Of a stretch of DNA of 39,794 bases, positions 1-6,578 are shown piece after piece. The number at the start of each line of letters is the position of its first letter. Positions within the stretch are counted from its first letter, which is position 1. The notes under the pieces were generated by a model. It searched no databases, had not been told where the DNA came from, and saw only the letters and a program-made list of their open reading frames with translations. A program made the translations under genes and the position numbers. Origin of the DNA: a virus; the IMG/VR virus record IMGVR_UViG_3300046509_000004, positions 1 to 39,794 of that record. One strand, written 5' to 3'.

Positions 1-69
1 GATCTCGGCGCGCGCTGATCTTAGATCGACCATCAAATACATTTTATGCCATTCTTCTACGGTTGGCAT
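1..69 (-). CDS. Truncated 5' copy of the coiled-coil gene at 39449-39703
   Basis: Reading leftward from the ATG at 69, this encodes the first 23 residues of the 84-residue protein found complete at 39449-39703, with one substitution (D to Y at residue 11) caused by the mismatch at base 39. It runs off the window edge. On the circular molecule it is the same gene, not a second copy. Confidence 0.85.
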   Translation of the reverse strand, partial: MPTVEEWHKMYLMVDLRSARAEI

Positions 70-160
70 GTCAGCCTCCCAGTTGTGATGATATGGCGGG
101 TTACTTCACGTCCTCTGGTGATAATTTGAGCCGCACCATTAGCCGCAATAATTTGGCAAC
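1..160. repeat. Left copy of terminal direct repeat
   Basis: Bases 1-160 match 39635-39794 except at one position (A at 39, C at 39673). This is either assembly overlap of a circular molecule or a true terminal repeat. A clean k-mer overlap would carry no mismatch, so a variant position or a read error must be involved. The repeat holds the start of the small coiled-coil gene and part of the HTH gene. Confidence 0.95.
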
Positions 161-292
161 CGGCTCTGGCACCGGATATTCGCCTATCGCCCATCCCTGA
201 GACGTGCGCCTGCCTACCCCAAGCCAATCCCCGGCTCTCTCTTGCGAGAGGCCGAGGGTTTCAATGGCAGATTTGTATTGGGATGGGGTCAT
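101..292 (-). CDS. XRE-like helix-turn-helix DNA-binding protein, 63 aa
   Basis: A small protein made almost entirely of a helix-turn-helix: residues 8-35 carry the Ser-Gln-Glu-Arg-Ala-Gly then Gly-Val-Gly-Arg-Arg-Thr pattern of lambda-repressor-like folds, followed by a Pro-rich turn and a closing helix. Short proteins of this kind in phages are Cro-like or YdaS-like regulators, and a role in transcription control is inferred. Its ATG overlaps the stop of the upstream 60-aa gene (ATGA), so the two are probably translationally coupled. The first 60 bases of the feature belong to the terminal repeat. Confidence 0.8.
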   Translation of the reverse strand: MTPSQYKSAIETLGLSQERAGDWLGVGRRTSQGWAIGEYPVPEPVAKLLRLMVRLKLSPEDVK

Positions 293-471
293 CCGTAGTG
301 GACCTCGGCGGCGTCAACGGTCTTTTTGTTAATGCCTTCCGCGATCATTTCGGCCAATGTGCAAGCCTCGTTTTCGTCCGTGGCGTGCAATAATGTGTCG
401 CCCAAGCGAACATTAAAGACCTCGGAGCCGTCCGTCAGTTTTTCGCGCTCAACGTATATCGTATGTTCCAT
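289..471 (-). CDS. Small acidic hypothetical protein, 60 aa
   Basis: Not recognised. The protein is acidic, with a predicted beta-rich N-half (residues 3-30) and an Ala/Glu-rich helix at 35-52. The ATG at 471 is preferred over the in-frame ATG at 483 because a GGAGA Shine-Dalgarno lies about 5 bases before it. It is coupled by ATGA overlap to the HTH gene downstream, so the pair may form one regulatory unit. Confidence 0.7.
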   Translation of the reverse strand: MEHTIYVEREKLTDGSEVFNVRLGDTLLHATDENEACTLAEMIAEGINKKTVDAAEVHYG

Positions 472-483
472 GTTTCTCTCCAT

Positions 484-589
484 CGGTTACGATGGCCTCA
501 TAATACGCAGTTTCCGCATATACGCAATAACCGCGTAATCACGAATTGTTACAGTCAACCAAGCTGCCCTATCCGCTGCATTGCGCTGT
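484..589. other. Short gap with a small inverted repeat
   Basis: About 106 bases without a credible gene. It holds an imperfect TACGC / GCGTA inverted repeat around 519-535 next to another ATACGCA copy. The repeat lies just upstream of the leftward 60-aa/HTH gene pair and could be an operator, but it is too short to claim more. Confidence 0.3.
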
Positions 590-1054
590 TCACTTCTGTT
601 GCTTGCTTGCGGCTAAGGCGCGGGCGAAAGCGTCGAGGAGTTTAGCTGTTCTCGCTTGATCCGCTGCTGCCGCGCCACAATCACATGGCCCATTTGGCAT
701 TGCAGGTTCATTGTGAACCGCGCAATCTGATGCGTGTCTTACGGGGTCCGCTGGCACGGCTTGCGGACTAGATGGCGTAGACGGCGAGGCTGCCACCGTA
801 TTTGCGTCACCCCGTAAGCCCATAATTGCATCCCACTCATCACTGGAAACGTGAATGCCGCCCTGCGGCGTTCTGGGATAGAGGTCAATCTTTTCCAAAA
901 GTTGTGTGCTGGGCTGGGAGAGGCGGTCGATCTCTGCGGCAATAGCGTTTCTCATTCCACCATAGGACACGCCACCAGTGCGCTCCGTCTCGGCAGCGAA
1001 TGGCGTCAATATTTCCTTTGCGCGGTTACGTGCGTAGTCGCTTAAGTCTGCCAT
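590..1054 (-). CDS. Hypothetical protein with C-terminal CDC cluster, 154 aa
   Basis: Not recognised by function. Residues 1-50 are helical and charged. A low-complexity Ala/Ser/Pro linker follows at about 85-105, then a His/Cys cluster (HASDCAVHNEP, later CDCG) that could bind a metal, then an Ala-rich C-terminal helix. The ATG at 1054 is chosen because GAGG precedes it at good spacing. The ATG at 1069 would add five residues and has a poorer ribosome site. Confidence 0.7.
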   Translation of the reverse strand: MADLSDYARNRAKEILTPFAAETERTGGVSYGGMRNAIAAEIDRLSQPSTQLLEKIDLYPRTPQGGIHVSSDEWDAIMGLRGDANTVAASPSTPSSPQAVPADPVRHASDCAVHNEPAMPNGPCDCGAAAADQARTAKLLDAFARALAASKQQK

Positions 1055-1102
1055 TGTGTCCTCGGTCATGTGCGGTGGCTTCCGAATAGCGATGTTCGTT
1101 TC

Positions 1103-1267
1103 CTATATATCTCTCAGCATTTCGGACGTCATTAACCTGACCCGCTGTTTTTGCAAATCTTGAAGCTGCTGTCGCTCATCATCGCTGATTGAACCATCCG
1201 CCATTTTACGGATTAGTTTCTCAATCCGTTGCCGAAGATACCATTCCTCTGATGTTAGGCGGGTCAT
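1103..1267 (-). CDS. Small coiled-coil protein, 54 aa
   Basis: A highly charged, all-helical small protein (Arg/Gln/Glu heptads at residues 10-45), probably a DNA- or protein-binding coiled coil. The ATG at 1267 follows a strong AGGAGCGACC ribosome site. A longer reading frame upstream lacks such a site and would overlap the previous gene. The ribosome site sits in a 15-base block (1270-1284) repeated exactly before the methyltransferase gene. Confidence 0.7.
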   Translation of the reverse strand: MTRLTSEEWYLRQRIEKLIRKMADGSISDDERQQLQDLQKQRVRLMTSEMLRDI

Positions 1268-1275
1268 GGTCGCTC

Positions 1276-1722
1276 CTATATATTCAACGTCTTTACGTAT
1301 CGATGCTTCGGGCATTGCGGTTGATCTTGTCGGCGGTTTGGTTTTGATGCTCTCGTCCAATCGCCGCCGCCACTCTCACCATCGAATGCCCAACCAGCGG
1401 CTCGAAGAGAAATTCCAGGCTCAGTCTCAAGAACAAAAGTTTGAATACGTTCGTATCCGAGTTCTTTCCCGACGCGAGCGGCAGCGGCGTATAAGATCGA
1501 GCAGGCGTTCTTCGTCCCGTCCGTTACCAGACGAGTTACTTCTAAGACCTTGCGCTGATCGGTCATACGAGCCGTAGGGCGACCGACTGAAACGCCGCCG
1601 ACGATCTTACCTTCATGCTCGCAGCCAATCGAGAACCTATGCCCCTGCACTGGCTTATGATGCCGATGTAGAGACGCGACCAGCACGTTCAGGTCTTTCA
1701 GTTCAAGTGGCACGATCCGCAT
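1276..1722 (-). CDS. XF1762-family GNAT-like protein, 148 aa
   Basis: The N-terminal sequence (HRHHKPVQGHRF, then VGRPTARMTDQR, LEVTRLVTDGTKNACS) matches the XF1762 family as I remember it: small proteins with an acetyltransferase-like fold, frequent in phages and prophages. No substrate is known for this family and none is claimed. Residues 1-115 are the conserved part; the C-terminal 30 residues are basic and probably flexible. It starts at the TAATG overlap with the preceding gene (1722), which argues against the longer frame beginning at 1758. Confidence 0.8.
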   Translation of the reverse strand: MRIVPLELKDLNVLVASLHRHHKPVQGHRFSIGCEHEGKIVGGVSVGRPTARMTDQRKVLEVTRLVTDGTKNACSILYAAAARVGKELGYERIQTFVLETEPGISLRAAGWAFDGESGGGDWTRASKPNRRQDQPQCPKHRYVKTLNI

Positions 1723-1940
1723 TAGGCTATGACTGCGCCTTCCCATCGCAGGACGCATCCCATGTGACCGGGAGCCGGAACGCAGTGAACAACACCGGCA
1801 GTGTCGGTTACGCGATGCGTCGTACTGTCGGACCGAAATTCAATCGAAACTGGATTGTCAATCCGATAGATACGACCACCAAAATCGTACTCGCGCCACT
1901 TCTCCACACCCTTCACATCAATCTTCTTTAGGTCAGCCAT
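1722..1940 (-). CDS. Hypothetical protein, 72 aa
   Basis: Not recognised. A small beta-rich protein with a Lys-rich start and a Trp-Arg-Glu-Tyr-Asp-Phe-Gly-Gly-Arg stretch. GGAGG lies 7 bases upstream of the ATG. Its stop codon overlaps the start of the XF1762-like gene (TAATG), so the two are co-translated. Confidence 0.75.
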   Translation of the reverse strand: MADLKKIDVKGVEKWREYDFGGRIYRIDNPVSIEFRSDSTTHRVTDTAGVVHCVPAPGHMGCVLRWEGAVIA

Positions 1941-1955
1941 GCAAAATCCTCCTAA

Positions 1956-2198
1956 TTATTGTGACTGTTTACGCACACGAAGCTCACGACCGGAGAAGCA
2001 CTGCATGGGCCGGAAGTACCGCGCCCGACTCTCCGCTTCGTCTTGCGAGCCGCAATGGCAAACGATTGACCACTGCATGACGCTATCAACTTCGATAACC
2101 CAATTCATCGGCTCGCGCATTTCCCATTCCGCAACTCTCGCCGCAGCCTTCGCAACATCGCGCGCAAGCCAGCCTAATTTCAATTTTACTTCACGCAT
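1956..2198 (-). CDS. Hypothetical helical protein, 80 aa
   Basis: Not recognised. The N-terminal 40 residues are an Ala/Arg-rich amphipathic helix. A short CHCG motif in the middle could bind metal with the later Cys, but the pattern is incomplete. A GGGAGC ribosome site precedes the ATG. It lies in the run of closely packed leftward genes. Confidence 0.7.
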   Translation of the reverse strand: MREVKLKLGWLARDVAKAAARVAEWEMREPMNWVIEVDSVMQWSIVCHCGSQDEAESRARYFRPMQCFSGRELRVRKQSQ

Positions 2199-2208
2199 GA
2201 TCGGCTCC

Positions 2209-2388
2209 CTATTGCTTGCCCGGTTTGGCGGTCGGATTAACCAGCCATTTAATCATTGCAACGATTAAACCGATGGCAATGATGGAAGTGACAACGGCCA
2301 CGACTATCGTGCCGCCGACGAACGCCAGAGATGCCCATCTGGCGATGATGTAGTTGCCTAGCCATACCGGCTCCGTGAACCATTCCAT
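2209..2388 (-). CDS. Small single-pass membrane protein, 59 aa
   Basis: Found by reading the gap upstream of the 80-aa gene. A Trp-rich N-terminus of about 17 residues leads into one long hydrophobic segment (about residues 18-47, rich in Val/Ile/Ala/Gly), then a basic tail (KWLVNPTAKPGKQ). One transmembrane helix with its C-terminus probably in the cytoplasm. AGGAACC precedes the ATG. Function unknown. Confidence 0.65.
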   Translation of the reverse strand: MEWFTEPVWLGNYIIARWASLAFVGGTIVVAVVTSIIAIGLIVAMIKWLVNPTAKPGKQ

Positions 2389-2397
2389 GTTCGGTTC

Positions 2398-2526
2398 CTA
2401 GTGTTTCGGAATAATGCCGCCGCTAAGGCCGAAGATTGAAAACCATACCAGCCAGTTTTCGTGCTTCCACCCGACTTCGCACCGACGAAGATTTGATTTG
2501 TCAAACCATATACAGATGCGTCGCAT
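2398..2526 (-). CDS. Small Trp-rich hypothetical protein, 42 aa
   Basis: A short gene in the gap between the membrane peptide and the methyltransferase. The first half is basic with two Cys (RRIC, RRCE); the second half is hydrophobic (NWLVWFSIFGLSGG), possibly a membrane-associated helix. GAGG is placed close to the ATG. Nothing is recognised. Confidence 0.55.
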   Translation of the reverse strand: MRRICIWFDKSNLRRCEVGWKHENWLVWFSIFGLSGGIIPKH

Positions 2527-2536
2527 TCCTCGGCTC

Positions 2537-3247
2537 CTATTTCGCTAACAGGTCTATTTGAACAGCAGCCTTCGGCTTCTCGATGAACATGTCCGGCTGC
2601 CGCACCGCTTCCTCGATCCGGCGGCAGGCAATGTCGAAATACTTTTCCTCGATCTCGATGCCGATGAACTGGCGACCGATCTTCACAGCGGCAACGCCAG
2701 TAGTGCCGCTGCCCATAAACGGGTCCAAAACTATACTGTTGGGTGTGGTAAATCTGACCACAATTTTATGCATAATGTTTTCCGGCTTCGGACATGGGTG
2801 ATCTTTCTTTTCTCCATCTCTTTGAAAGCCGACGCCCCCACCGCCCTTGATACTTATTTTGTCGCTTTTGAGAACTCCGTTGATGGAACCAATGCCGCCA
2901 AGGTCCTTCCCGTAAAGAAGCAACGGCATCCATTGGGTATAGCCAAAATAGCCGTATGAGCCTGTAGTGTTCCAGTCTATTGACGCAATCCAAGATGTTT
3001 CAGGATACAAATGAACCTGACCAATTCCGGAAAGAACGCAGATGCGATCTGCTTTTAGTAGAGGCATTACATCAGCAATCAATTGCCGCAGATTTTCTCG
3101 CGTATCTTCGTAACTAAGATACTCAAAGCCAATCCCATACGGAGGGTCTGTGACCACGGCATCGACCTTGCCGAGCGTAGGCAATATCTCCCGGCAGTCG
3201 CCCAGGTAGAGGGTGACGCCATTGCCTATGGTTTCAACTCGGCTCAA
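2537..3247 (-). CDS. DNA methyltransferase, beta-class amino-methyltransferase, about 236 aa
   Basis: Transfers a methyl group from S-adenosylmethionine to an exocyclic amino group of adenine or cytosine in DNA. The catalytic DPPY lies at residues 34-37 and the cofactor-binding FMGSGTTG at 177-184, an order typical of the beta class (which includes CcrM). HPCPKP at about 150-155 is the usual HP..KP element. It is much shorter than CcrM (about 358 aa), has no extra C-terminal domain, and its target site cannot be read from sequence. The start is probably TTG at 3247, 5 bases after GGAG; an ATG at 3292 has no ribosome site and overlaps the next gene. It may protect phage DNA or alter methylation-dependent gene control. 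Confidence 0.9.
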   Translation of the reverse strand: MSRVETIGNGVTLYLGDCREILPTLGKVDAVVTDPPYGIGFEYLSYEDTRENLRQLIADVMPLLKADRICVLSGIGQVHLYPETSWIASIDWNTTGSYGYFGYTQWMPLLLYGKDLGGIGSINGVLKSDKISIKGGGGVGFQRDGEKKDHPCPKPENIMHKIVVRFTTPNSIVLDPFMGSGTTGVAAVKIGRQFIGIEIEEKYFDIACRRIEEAVRQPDMFIEKPKAAVQIDLLAK

Positions 3248-3267
3248 AATCGCTCCTATATATTGTC

Positions 3268-3456
3268 TCAGTTGCCGCACACAAAGTCGCAACAGGATTC
3301 ATCATCCTTGCAGCAAGCGCGTTCTGGATATTGTTCGGTTGGGCCACCACGGATACAACCTTTTTCCGGCGCAGCGCCGCAAGCAACACACCAGCCGCTC
3401 GGATAGCGCGGATGATCGCTCGCGCGGGCAACGGGTCTTTCACACGGAGGCTGCAT
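3268..3456 (-). CDS. Cys-rich zinc-ribbon-like protein, 62 aa
   Basis: Eight Cys in 62 residues: an early Cys, CVAC, an isolated Cys, an adjacent CC pair, a second CC pair and a C-terminal Cys. At least one metal site is likely. Pro/Arg-rich between the Cys. The ATG at 3456 follows AAGGA; the longer frame to 3501 lacks a ribosome site. Function unknown. Confidence 0.65.
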   Translation of the reverse strand: MQPPCERPVARASDHPRYPSGWCVACGAAPEKGCIRGGPTEQYPERACCKDDESCCDFVCGN

Positions 3457-3479
3457 AACCGTTCCTTTACCTTGTGGTC

Positions 3480-3578
3480 CTAGTTGCAGTAACGAAGGCA
3501 TCTACGAACCCATAGGGCGACCAGTCCGAGGATAATCGGGCACCACAGTATAATGGCTACGGCCTGCTCGCAGTTCAT
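3480..3578 (-). CDS. Small membrane peptide, 32 aa
   Basis: A hydrophobic segment (residues 6-22, Ala-Ile-Ile-Leu-Trp-Cys-Pro-Ile-Ile-Leu-Gly-Leu) is followed by an Arg/Cys-rich tail. GGAGG sits 6 bases before the ATG at 3578. The frame can be extended to 3686, but that version ignores this strong ribosome site and the overlapping 23-aa gene. Its ATG overlaps the stop of that gene (TAATG). Confidence 0.6.
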   Translation of the reverse strand: MNCEQAVAIILWCPIILGLVALWVRRCLRYCN

Positions 3579-3649
3579 TACCAGCCTCCGAGAATGAACG
3601 GGGCAAAGAAAACAAGCAGCACCGCTATGCAGAACATCAGTGCTGGCAT
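3578..3649 (-). CDS. Tiny membrane peptide, 23 aa
   Basis: Almost entirely hydrophobic (Met-Phe-Cys-Ile-Ala-Val-Leu-Leu-Val-Phe-Phe-Ala then a Gly-Gly-Trp end). AAAGGAGCGA lies before the ATG, and the stop overlaps the next start as TAATG. The pair resembles other two-peptide membrane modules in this genome. Function unknown. Confidence 0.5.
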   Translation of the reverse strand: MPALMFCIAVLLVFFAPFILGGW

Positions 3650-3697
3650 TGGGTCGCTCCTTTATATCCAGCCGCGCTATCGACACGTTATGGCGGC

Positions 3698-4063
3698 CTA
3701 TTCCTTCAAACCGTGGCGTGCAACTTTCAGCACATCGTAGTAGCCGTAATTTGGCTTCAAAAGTGTCGAGCCAAAATTGGCTTCCTCAAACATGCTCTCG
3801 ATCTTTTTAAGCGCATCTCGCATTTTGTCCGAGCGGTCTATCGCGTCGATTAGCGACTGAGCGCAGGCGCATGGCGGAAACTTGCAGACCTCTTGACCGA
3901 AGCACGACGACGCCAGCATCAGGGCCAGAACCGGATTCTGCCGGTCCCATCTGACCTTCCGCTCTGCATCTGTTTCGGTCTCGATCTCCTGCTCAACGGC
4001 CAGATCGTTGAACATCTGCTTCATTCCAGGCCCTTCGTCTTGCAGCGGAAAACCTCTCGGCAT
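3698..4063 (-). CDS. Hypothetical protein with Cys cluster, 121 aa
   Basis: Not recognised. Acidic N-half with a charged helix (residues 20-40), then CKFPPCACA at about 60-68, a possible metal or disulfide site, then a helical C-half. GAGG precedes the ATG at 4063 with 5-base spacing. It follows the 54-aa CGCPCC protein gene directly. Confidence 0.65.
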   Translation of the reverse strand: MPRGFPLQDEGPGMKQMFNDLAVEQEIETETDAERKVRWDRQNPVLALMLASSCFGQEVCKFPPCACAQSLIDAIDRSDKMRDALKKIESMFEEANFGSTLLKPNYGYYDVLKVARHGLKE

Positions 4064-4071
4064 GGCGGCCT

Positions 4072-4236
4072 CTATTGACTGATGTGCTGGCGTGCCAACG
4101 TAAGCATGTCGGCTTCTAATTCACGGTTGCGCGTTCGCAGCCGCTCGATCTCGTCGTTACGTTCCTTCACCCAATCCTCTGCCACCGCGCAACATGGGCA
4201 GCCACACCCAGGAAATTCGTCGGTAAGTTTTGCCAA
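4072..4236 (-). CDS. Small CGCPCC coiled-coil protein, TTG start, 54 aa
   Basis: Found in the gap between neighbouring genes. The start is TTG at 4236, preceded by a perfect GGAGG and the same GGAGGCTGAC cassette used by other genes here. An N-terminal Cys cluster (CGCPCC, residues 11-16) is followed by a charged coiled coil containing DEIERLR. Its DNA shares 18 bases (CGCAGCCGCTCGATCTCG on the plus strand) with the coiled-coil gene at 39449-39703, so the two are probably related. Confidence 0.65.
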   Translation of the reverse strand: MAKLTDEFPGCGCPCCAVAEDWVKERNDEIERLRTRNRELEADMLTLARQHISQ

Positions 4237-4267
4237 GTCAGCCTCCATATTTCCGTAATAGTGATCG

Positions 4268-4522
4268 TCAGTATCCCGCGATTGGCTTTAGCAACTTGAT
4301 GGCTCTCGCCAGATCAGCGATGGCACTATCAATTGCGTTCTCGTCGTCCTCAGAACCTGTGAAATCGTTTGTTATATCGTTATGCCGAAAGTTCTTTCGG
4401 ACCCCCAATGCGCCACTCGCGTCCTCGATCAAGCTGAGGATTTCTTCCAATTTTAGGCGCGTATCGAATTTCTCATTTTCGAGTTCATTGCGGTATTGGT
4501 GAAGAGCCTCAATTGTCGGCAT
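4268..4522 (-). CDS. Coiled-coil hypothetical protein, 84 aa
   Basis: Begins MPTIE, nearly the same as the MPTVE start of the 84-aa coiled-coil protein across the junction, with the same GGAGGCTGA ribosome cassette. Long charged helix at residues 8-40, then an Asp-rich loop and an Ala/Leu helix. The ATG at 4522 is chosen for its ribosome site; the longer frame to 4591 has none. Confidence 0.7.
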   Translation of the reverse strand: MPTIEALHQYRNELENEKFDTRLKLEEILSLIEDASGALGVRKNFRHNDITNDFTGSEDDENAIDSAIADLARAIKLLKPIAGY

Positions 4523-4553
4523 ATCAGCCTCCCTATTCCGTAGATATCGCGGT

Positions 4554-4745
4554 TCACTTATGCTTCGCGCAAAGCGTTTCGTATTCTTCACTTGTGAATT
4601 GACTATCAGGAGTGAGAAAATGTCTCACAGCATGGCCTTCGTATAGGTCATTCCAGGGGATGAAACGCCCACAAGCATCGCATTTTAGCGGATGGTGGTC
4701 ATGTTCGTAGTCCGCCAGGACTGCCTCGAATTGTTTAGTTGCCAT
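4554..4745 (-). CDS. Small zinc-binding protein, 63 aa
   Basis: Contains CDACGRFIP and later a Cys and terminal His (CAKHK), a plausible four-ligand zinc site, in an acidic, His-rich protein (YEHDHHP). A GGAGCCTGAC cassette lies before the ATG. It could be a small zinc-finger protein of the kind that binds host RNA polymerase or nucleases, but the partner is unknown. Confidence 0.7.
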   Translation of the reverse strand: MATKQFEAVLADYEHDHHPLKCDACGRFIPWNDLYEGHAVRHFLTPDSQFTSEEYETLCAKHK

Positions 4746-4766
4746 GTCAGGCTCCCAGTCTCGTTG

Positions 4767-5102
4767 TCACCGCGCCCTGCTTGCGCGAACTATCTCACCG
4801 TTGAACTTGCGCCATCCTGTGATTTTTCTGACCTTCCTAATTCCATGCGAATTATTGAAATTTCGCTTGGCTTTAGCGATACGCTGAACGTCTGTTTTGG
4901 TCTTTGATGAATGACATGAGCGACACAGCAGGCGGCAATTATCCAAAGTGGGCTGACCAGTAAGACCGTCAGGAATATCATGGTCATAGTGAAAATCCCC
5001 GGTTATCAGTCGTCGCGTGCAGTTCTCGCAATGGCCGTTCGCTCGCATCGCTGCTGCGGCTTTGACCTTCTGGCTAAACTCCGTTCGCACCTGCATCCTC
5101 AT
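4767..5102 (-). CDS. HNH endonuclease, 111 aa
   Basis: A metal-dependent DNA-nicking or cutting enzyme of the HNH family. Residues 24-70 hold CENC, then YDHDIPDG (the catalytic His pair region), an Asn in LDNC, and CRSCHSSKT, i.e. both CxxC zinc ligands and the ββα core. The C-terminus is strongly basic and may contact DNA. Small HNH proteins assist terminases in many phages, but this one lies in the leftward early unit, far from the terminase. It overlaps the preceding gene by 29 bases. An in-frame ATG at 5096 is an alternative start. Confidence 0.85.
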   Translation of the reverse strand: MRMQVRTEFSQKVKAAAAMRANGHCENCTRRLITGDFHYDHDIPDGLTGQPTLDNCRLLCRSCHSSKTKTDVQRIAKAKRNFNNSHGIRKVRKITGWRKFNGEIVRASRAR

Positions 5103-5271
5103 TCAGTATGGCTATGGCGCATTTCTTAGGTTCAACGGCATTCGGCCAACCTAGGATCATGCAAGCCTTTTCAGCTTGTTCTATCGGTATCTCAAATACC
5201 AATTGCACTACTTTGCGCCCTTGGATATTTTTGAGATTGCAGAAGTCGGCTATCAAGGCTGCATGATCCAT
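5074..5271 (-). CDS. Small conserved-looking phage protein, 65 aa
   Basis: Not functionally recognised. It has a beta-alpha pattern: a helix at 1-12, a strand with KVVQLVFEIP, the helix EQAEKACMILGWP, and a last strand CAIAIL. The ATG at 5271 follows GAGGAA at 6 bases, so the long frame upstream to 5478 is a shadow of the ssDNA-binding-like gene. It directly follows that gene and overlaps the HNH gene. Confidence 0.75.
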   Translation of the reverse strand: MDHAALIADFCNLKNIQGRKVVQLVFEIPIEQAEKACMILGWPNAVEPKKCAIAILNEDAGANGV

Positions 5272-5281
5272 TTGGATTTCC

Positions 5282-5674
5282 TCAGAAGGGGGCTTCGTCC
5301 ATATCATTCGGCGGGTAGGAGGGTGCCAAAGCTTGCGGCGGCGGTGCTTGCCTGACTGGCCGATCCTTCGGCTGGGGTGCCCTAACCCGCAAGGCAGGAA
5401 CGGTCTTGCCCTGAAAGTCCACCATAGCCTCGAAAAGAACGATAGGTTGTCCAACCCAATCTTCGGTTTCAGGTCCATAGATAGCCGCGATATTGTTGCC
5501 GTTGGTTTTATTTAGAACCATTCCTTTTTGTTTTCCCTGAAAATGCAAAATTGGTTTTTCCTCGCCCTTGCCGATGTCCTCATAGACGACATTTGAAATA
5601 GTGACGTTGGCCGGGCGGCCTTGGAGATCGGAGGCTTTCAGGTATTTGGAAGGGAAGGCATCGTTGATGTTCAT
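5282..5674 (-). CDS. Putative ssDNA-binding / OB-fold protein with acidic tip, 130 aa
   Basis: Residues 1-95 are beta-rich and fit a conserved phage family I recall with NAFPSKYLKA-like starts, GKPI-type loops and NKTNGNNIAALYG. The tail is Pro/Gln-rich and ends DMDEAPF, like the acidic tip by which single-stranded DNA-binding proteins recruit partners. A role in phage DNA replication or recombination is inferred from this and from the HNH neighbour. Confidence 0.65.
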   Translation of the reverse strand: MNINDAFPSKYLKASDLQGRPANVTISNVVYEDIGKGEEKPILHFQGKQKGMVLNKTNGNNIAAIYGPETEDWVGQPIVLFEAMVDFQGKTVPALRVRAPQPKDRPVRQAPPPQALAPSYPPNDMDEAPF

Positions 5675-5690
5675 GGTGAGTCCTGTTGAG

Positions 5691-5876
5691 TTAGAGTTGT
5701 TCGTCTTTCTTTCGTTGCCTAGCTTGATCCACTAGGTCTGCAAAGTTATCGCGGTATCTGTCATAGGCTTTGTCAGCCAATAGCTCATAGGCTTGGTCCC
5801 ATGTGGCTTCTGGATGCTTTTCAAGATATTCCTCAATAAGCTGTTCGTGGGCTTCGATGTACATTTCCTTCGTCAT
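5691..5876 (-). CDS. Small acidic helical protein, 61 aa
   Basis: Not recognised. Nearly all helix, rich in Glu, Tyr, Asp and Arg. The start overlaps the stop of the 84-aa gene (ATGA) with GAGG upstream, so it is translationally coupled. No motif beyond the aromatic, charged helices. Confidence 0.75.
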   Translation of the reverse strand: MTKEMYIEAHEQLIEEYLEKHPEATWDQAYELLADKAYDRYRDNFADLVDQARQRKKDEQL

Positions 5877-6127
5877 GTCGGCCTCTTCTTGCTCAACTCA
5901 GACCTTGCCAGCTTGACGGCCAATAGGGCCTCAGTCAGTGCCAGTTCGGCCTTCTCGGCCACGTCTTCTGCATTGGTTTCCCATTCCGGCAGTTCAGATA
6001 GCATACGGACGTAGCGCCCTAGATCGGTTGCGTCCTCTTTGACCCAGCGGGCTTTTTGCTCAATTGCCGTCAGGGCAATCTTGCGGGTGCTTTCATTGCG
6101 CCATGTGATGATGTCGGATGTGTTCAT
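5873..6127 (-). CDS. Helical hypothetical protein, 84 aa
   Basis: Not recognised. Ala/Glu/Leu-rich helices at residues 10-80. The start is the ATG at 6127, overlapping the stop of the 22-aa gene (ATGA); the ATG at 6142 would overlap that gene more deeply. It is part of a chain of five genes all joined by ATGA. Confidence 0.75.
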   Translation of the reverse strand: MNTSDIITWRNESTRKIALTAIEQKARWVKEDATDLGRYVRMLSELPEWETNAEDVAEKAELALTEALLAVKLARSELSKKRPT

Positions 6128-6192
6128 GCGGTTAATCTCCATGCGAGGAAGGCCATATTGAGAAGCATCCAGATTTTGAGGGCGGTAATCAT
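6124..6192 (-). CDS. Tiny membrane peptide, 22 aa
   Basis: A 22-residue hydrophobic peptide (ALKIWMLLNMAFLAW core). Its ATG overlaps the stop of the 38-aa gene and its TGA overlaps the next ATG, both as ATGA. The precise coupling on both sides is the main evidence that it is translated. Confidence 0.5.
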   Translation of the reverse strand: MITALKIWMLLNMAFLAWRLTA

Positions 6193-6305
6193 GGCATCGT
6201 TCCCGTCAGCAGCAGATAGGCAACCAGGATTCCAGTCAGTGAGCAGACTACCAGCGCGAGGGCGCATACCTCGCCAAACAACTGCGCGGCTGATCTAATG
6301 GTCAT
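6189..6305 (-). CDS. Small single-pass membrane protein, 38 aa
   Basis: A short polar start (MTIRSAAQ), then a hydrophobic helix of about 24 residues (CALALVVCSLTG then ILVAYLLL) and a four-residue tail. ATGA overlaps on both sides link it to the 88-aa and 22-aa genes. A holin-like or membrane-modulating role is possible but not shown. Confidence 0.6.
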   Translation of the reverse strand: MTIRSAAQLFGEVCALALVVCSLTGILVAYLLLTGTMP

Positions 6306-6568
6306 CCCCAAAATCCATTTTCTGCTAGGTCTTTGCGATCTTCTTCACGAAGGCGATCTACTTCATTTTCGTTTTCTTCGCGTTCCCAATGTGCCCAAAG
6401 CTTCTTAACCGTCGCATCGTATGTCTGCTGCTGTTCTGGCGAGAGCATTTCATATTCGGATTGATCGAGCAGGCGTCGCTGCGTAAGGAAGAACTCAAGG
6501 TAAGAGTTTTCCCGGTTGCGCTCGATCTGGCGGTCGGCTGCTAAGGCGAAGGATTTGAATATGGACAT
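6302..6568 (-). CDS. First leftward gene: acidic coiled-coil protein, 88 aa
   Basis: Not recognised. An aromatic N-terminal helix is followed by a long Glu/Arg/Asn-rich charged helix (about residues 50-80). It is the first gene of the leftward unit. The ATG at 6568 is preferred to the ATG at 6601, because the latter would start on or upstream of the likely leftward -10 element. It ends in an ATGA overlap with the 38-aa membrane gene. Confidence 0.7.
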   Translation of the reverse strand: MSIFKSFALAADRQIERNRENSYLEFFLTQRRLLDQSEYEMLSPEQQQTYDATVKKLWAHWEREENENEVDRLREEDRKDLAENGFWG

Positions 6569-6578
6569 GAGATTTTCC

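Noticed and set aside
2558-2959. Plus-strand frame of 133 codons opposite the methyltransferase
   Set aside because: The minus-strand gene has catalytic motifs in order; the plus frame has no ribosome site and no recognisable feature.
5074-5478. 134-codon version of the 65-aa gene
   Set aside because: The upstream half is out of frame inside the ssDNA-binding-like gene; a strong GAGGAA site marks the start at 5271.
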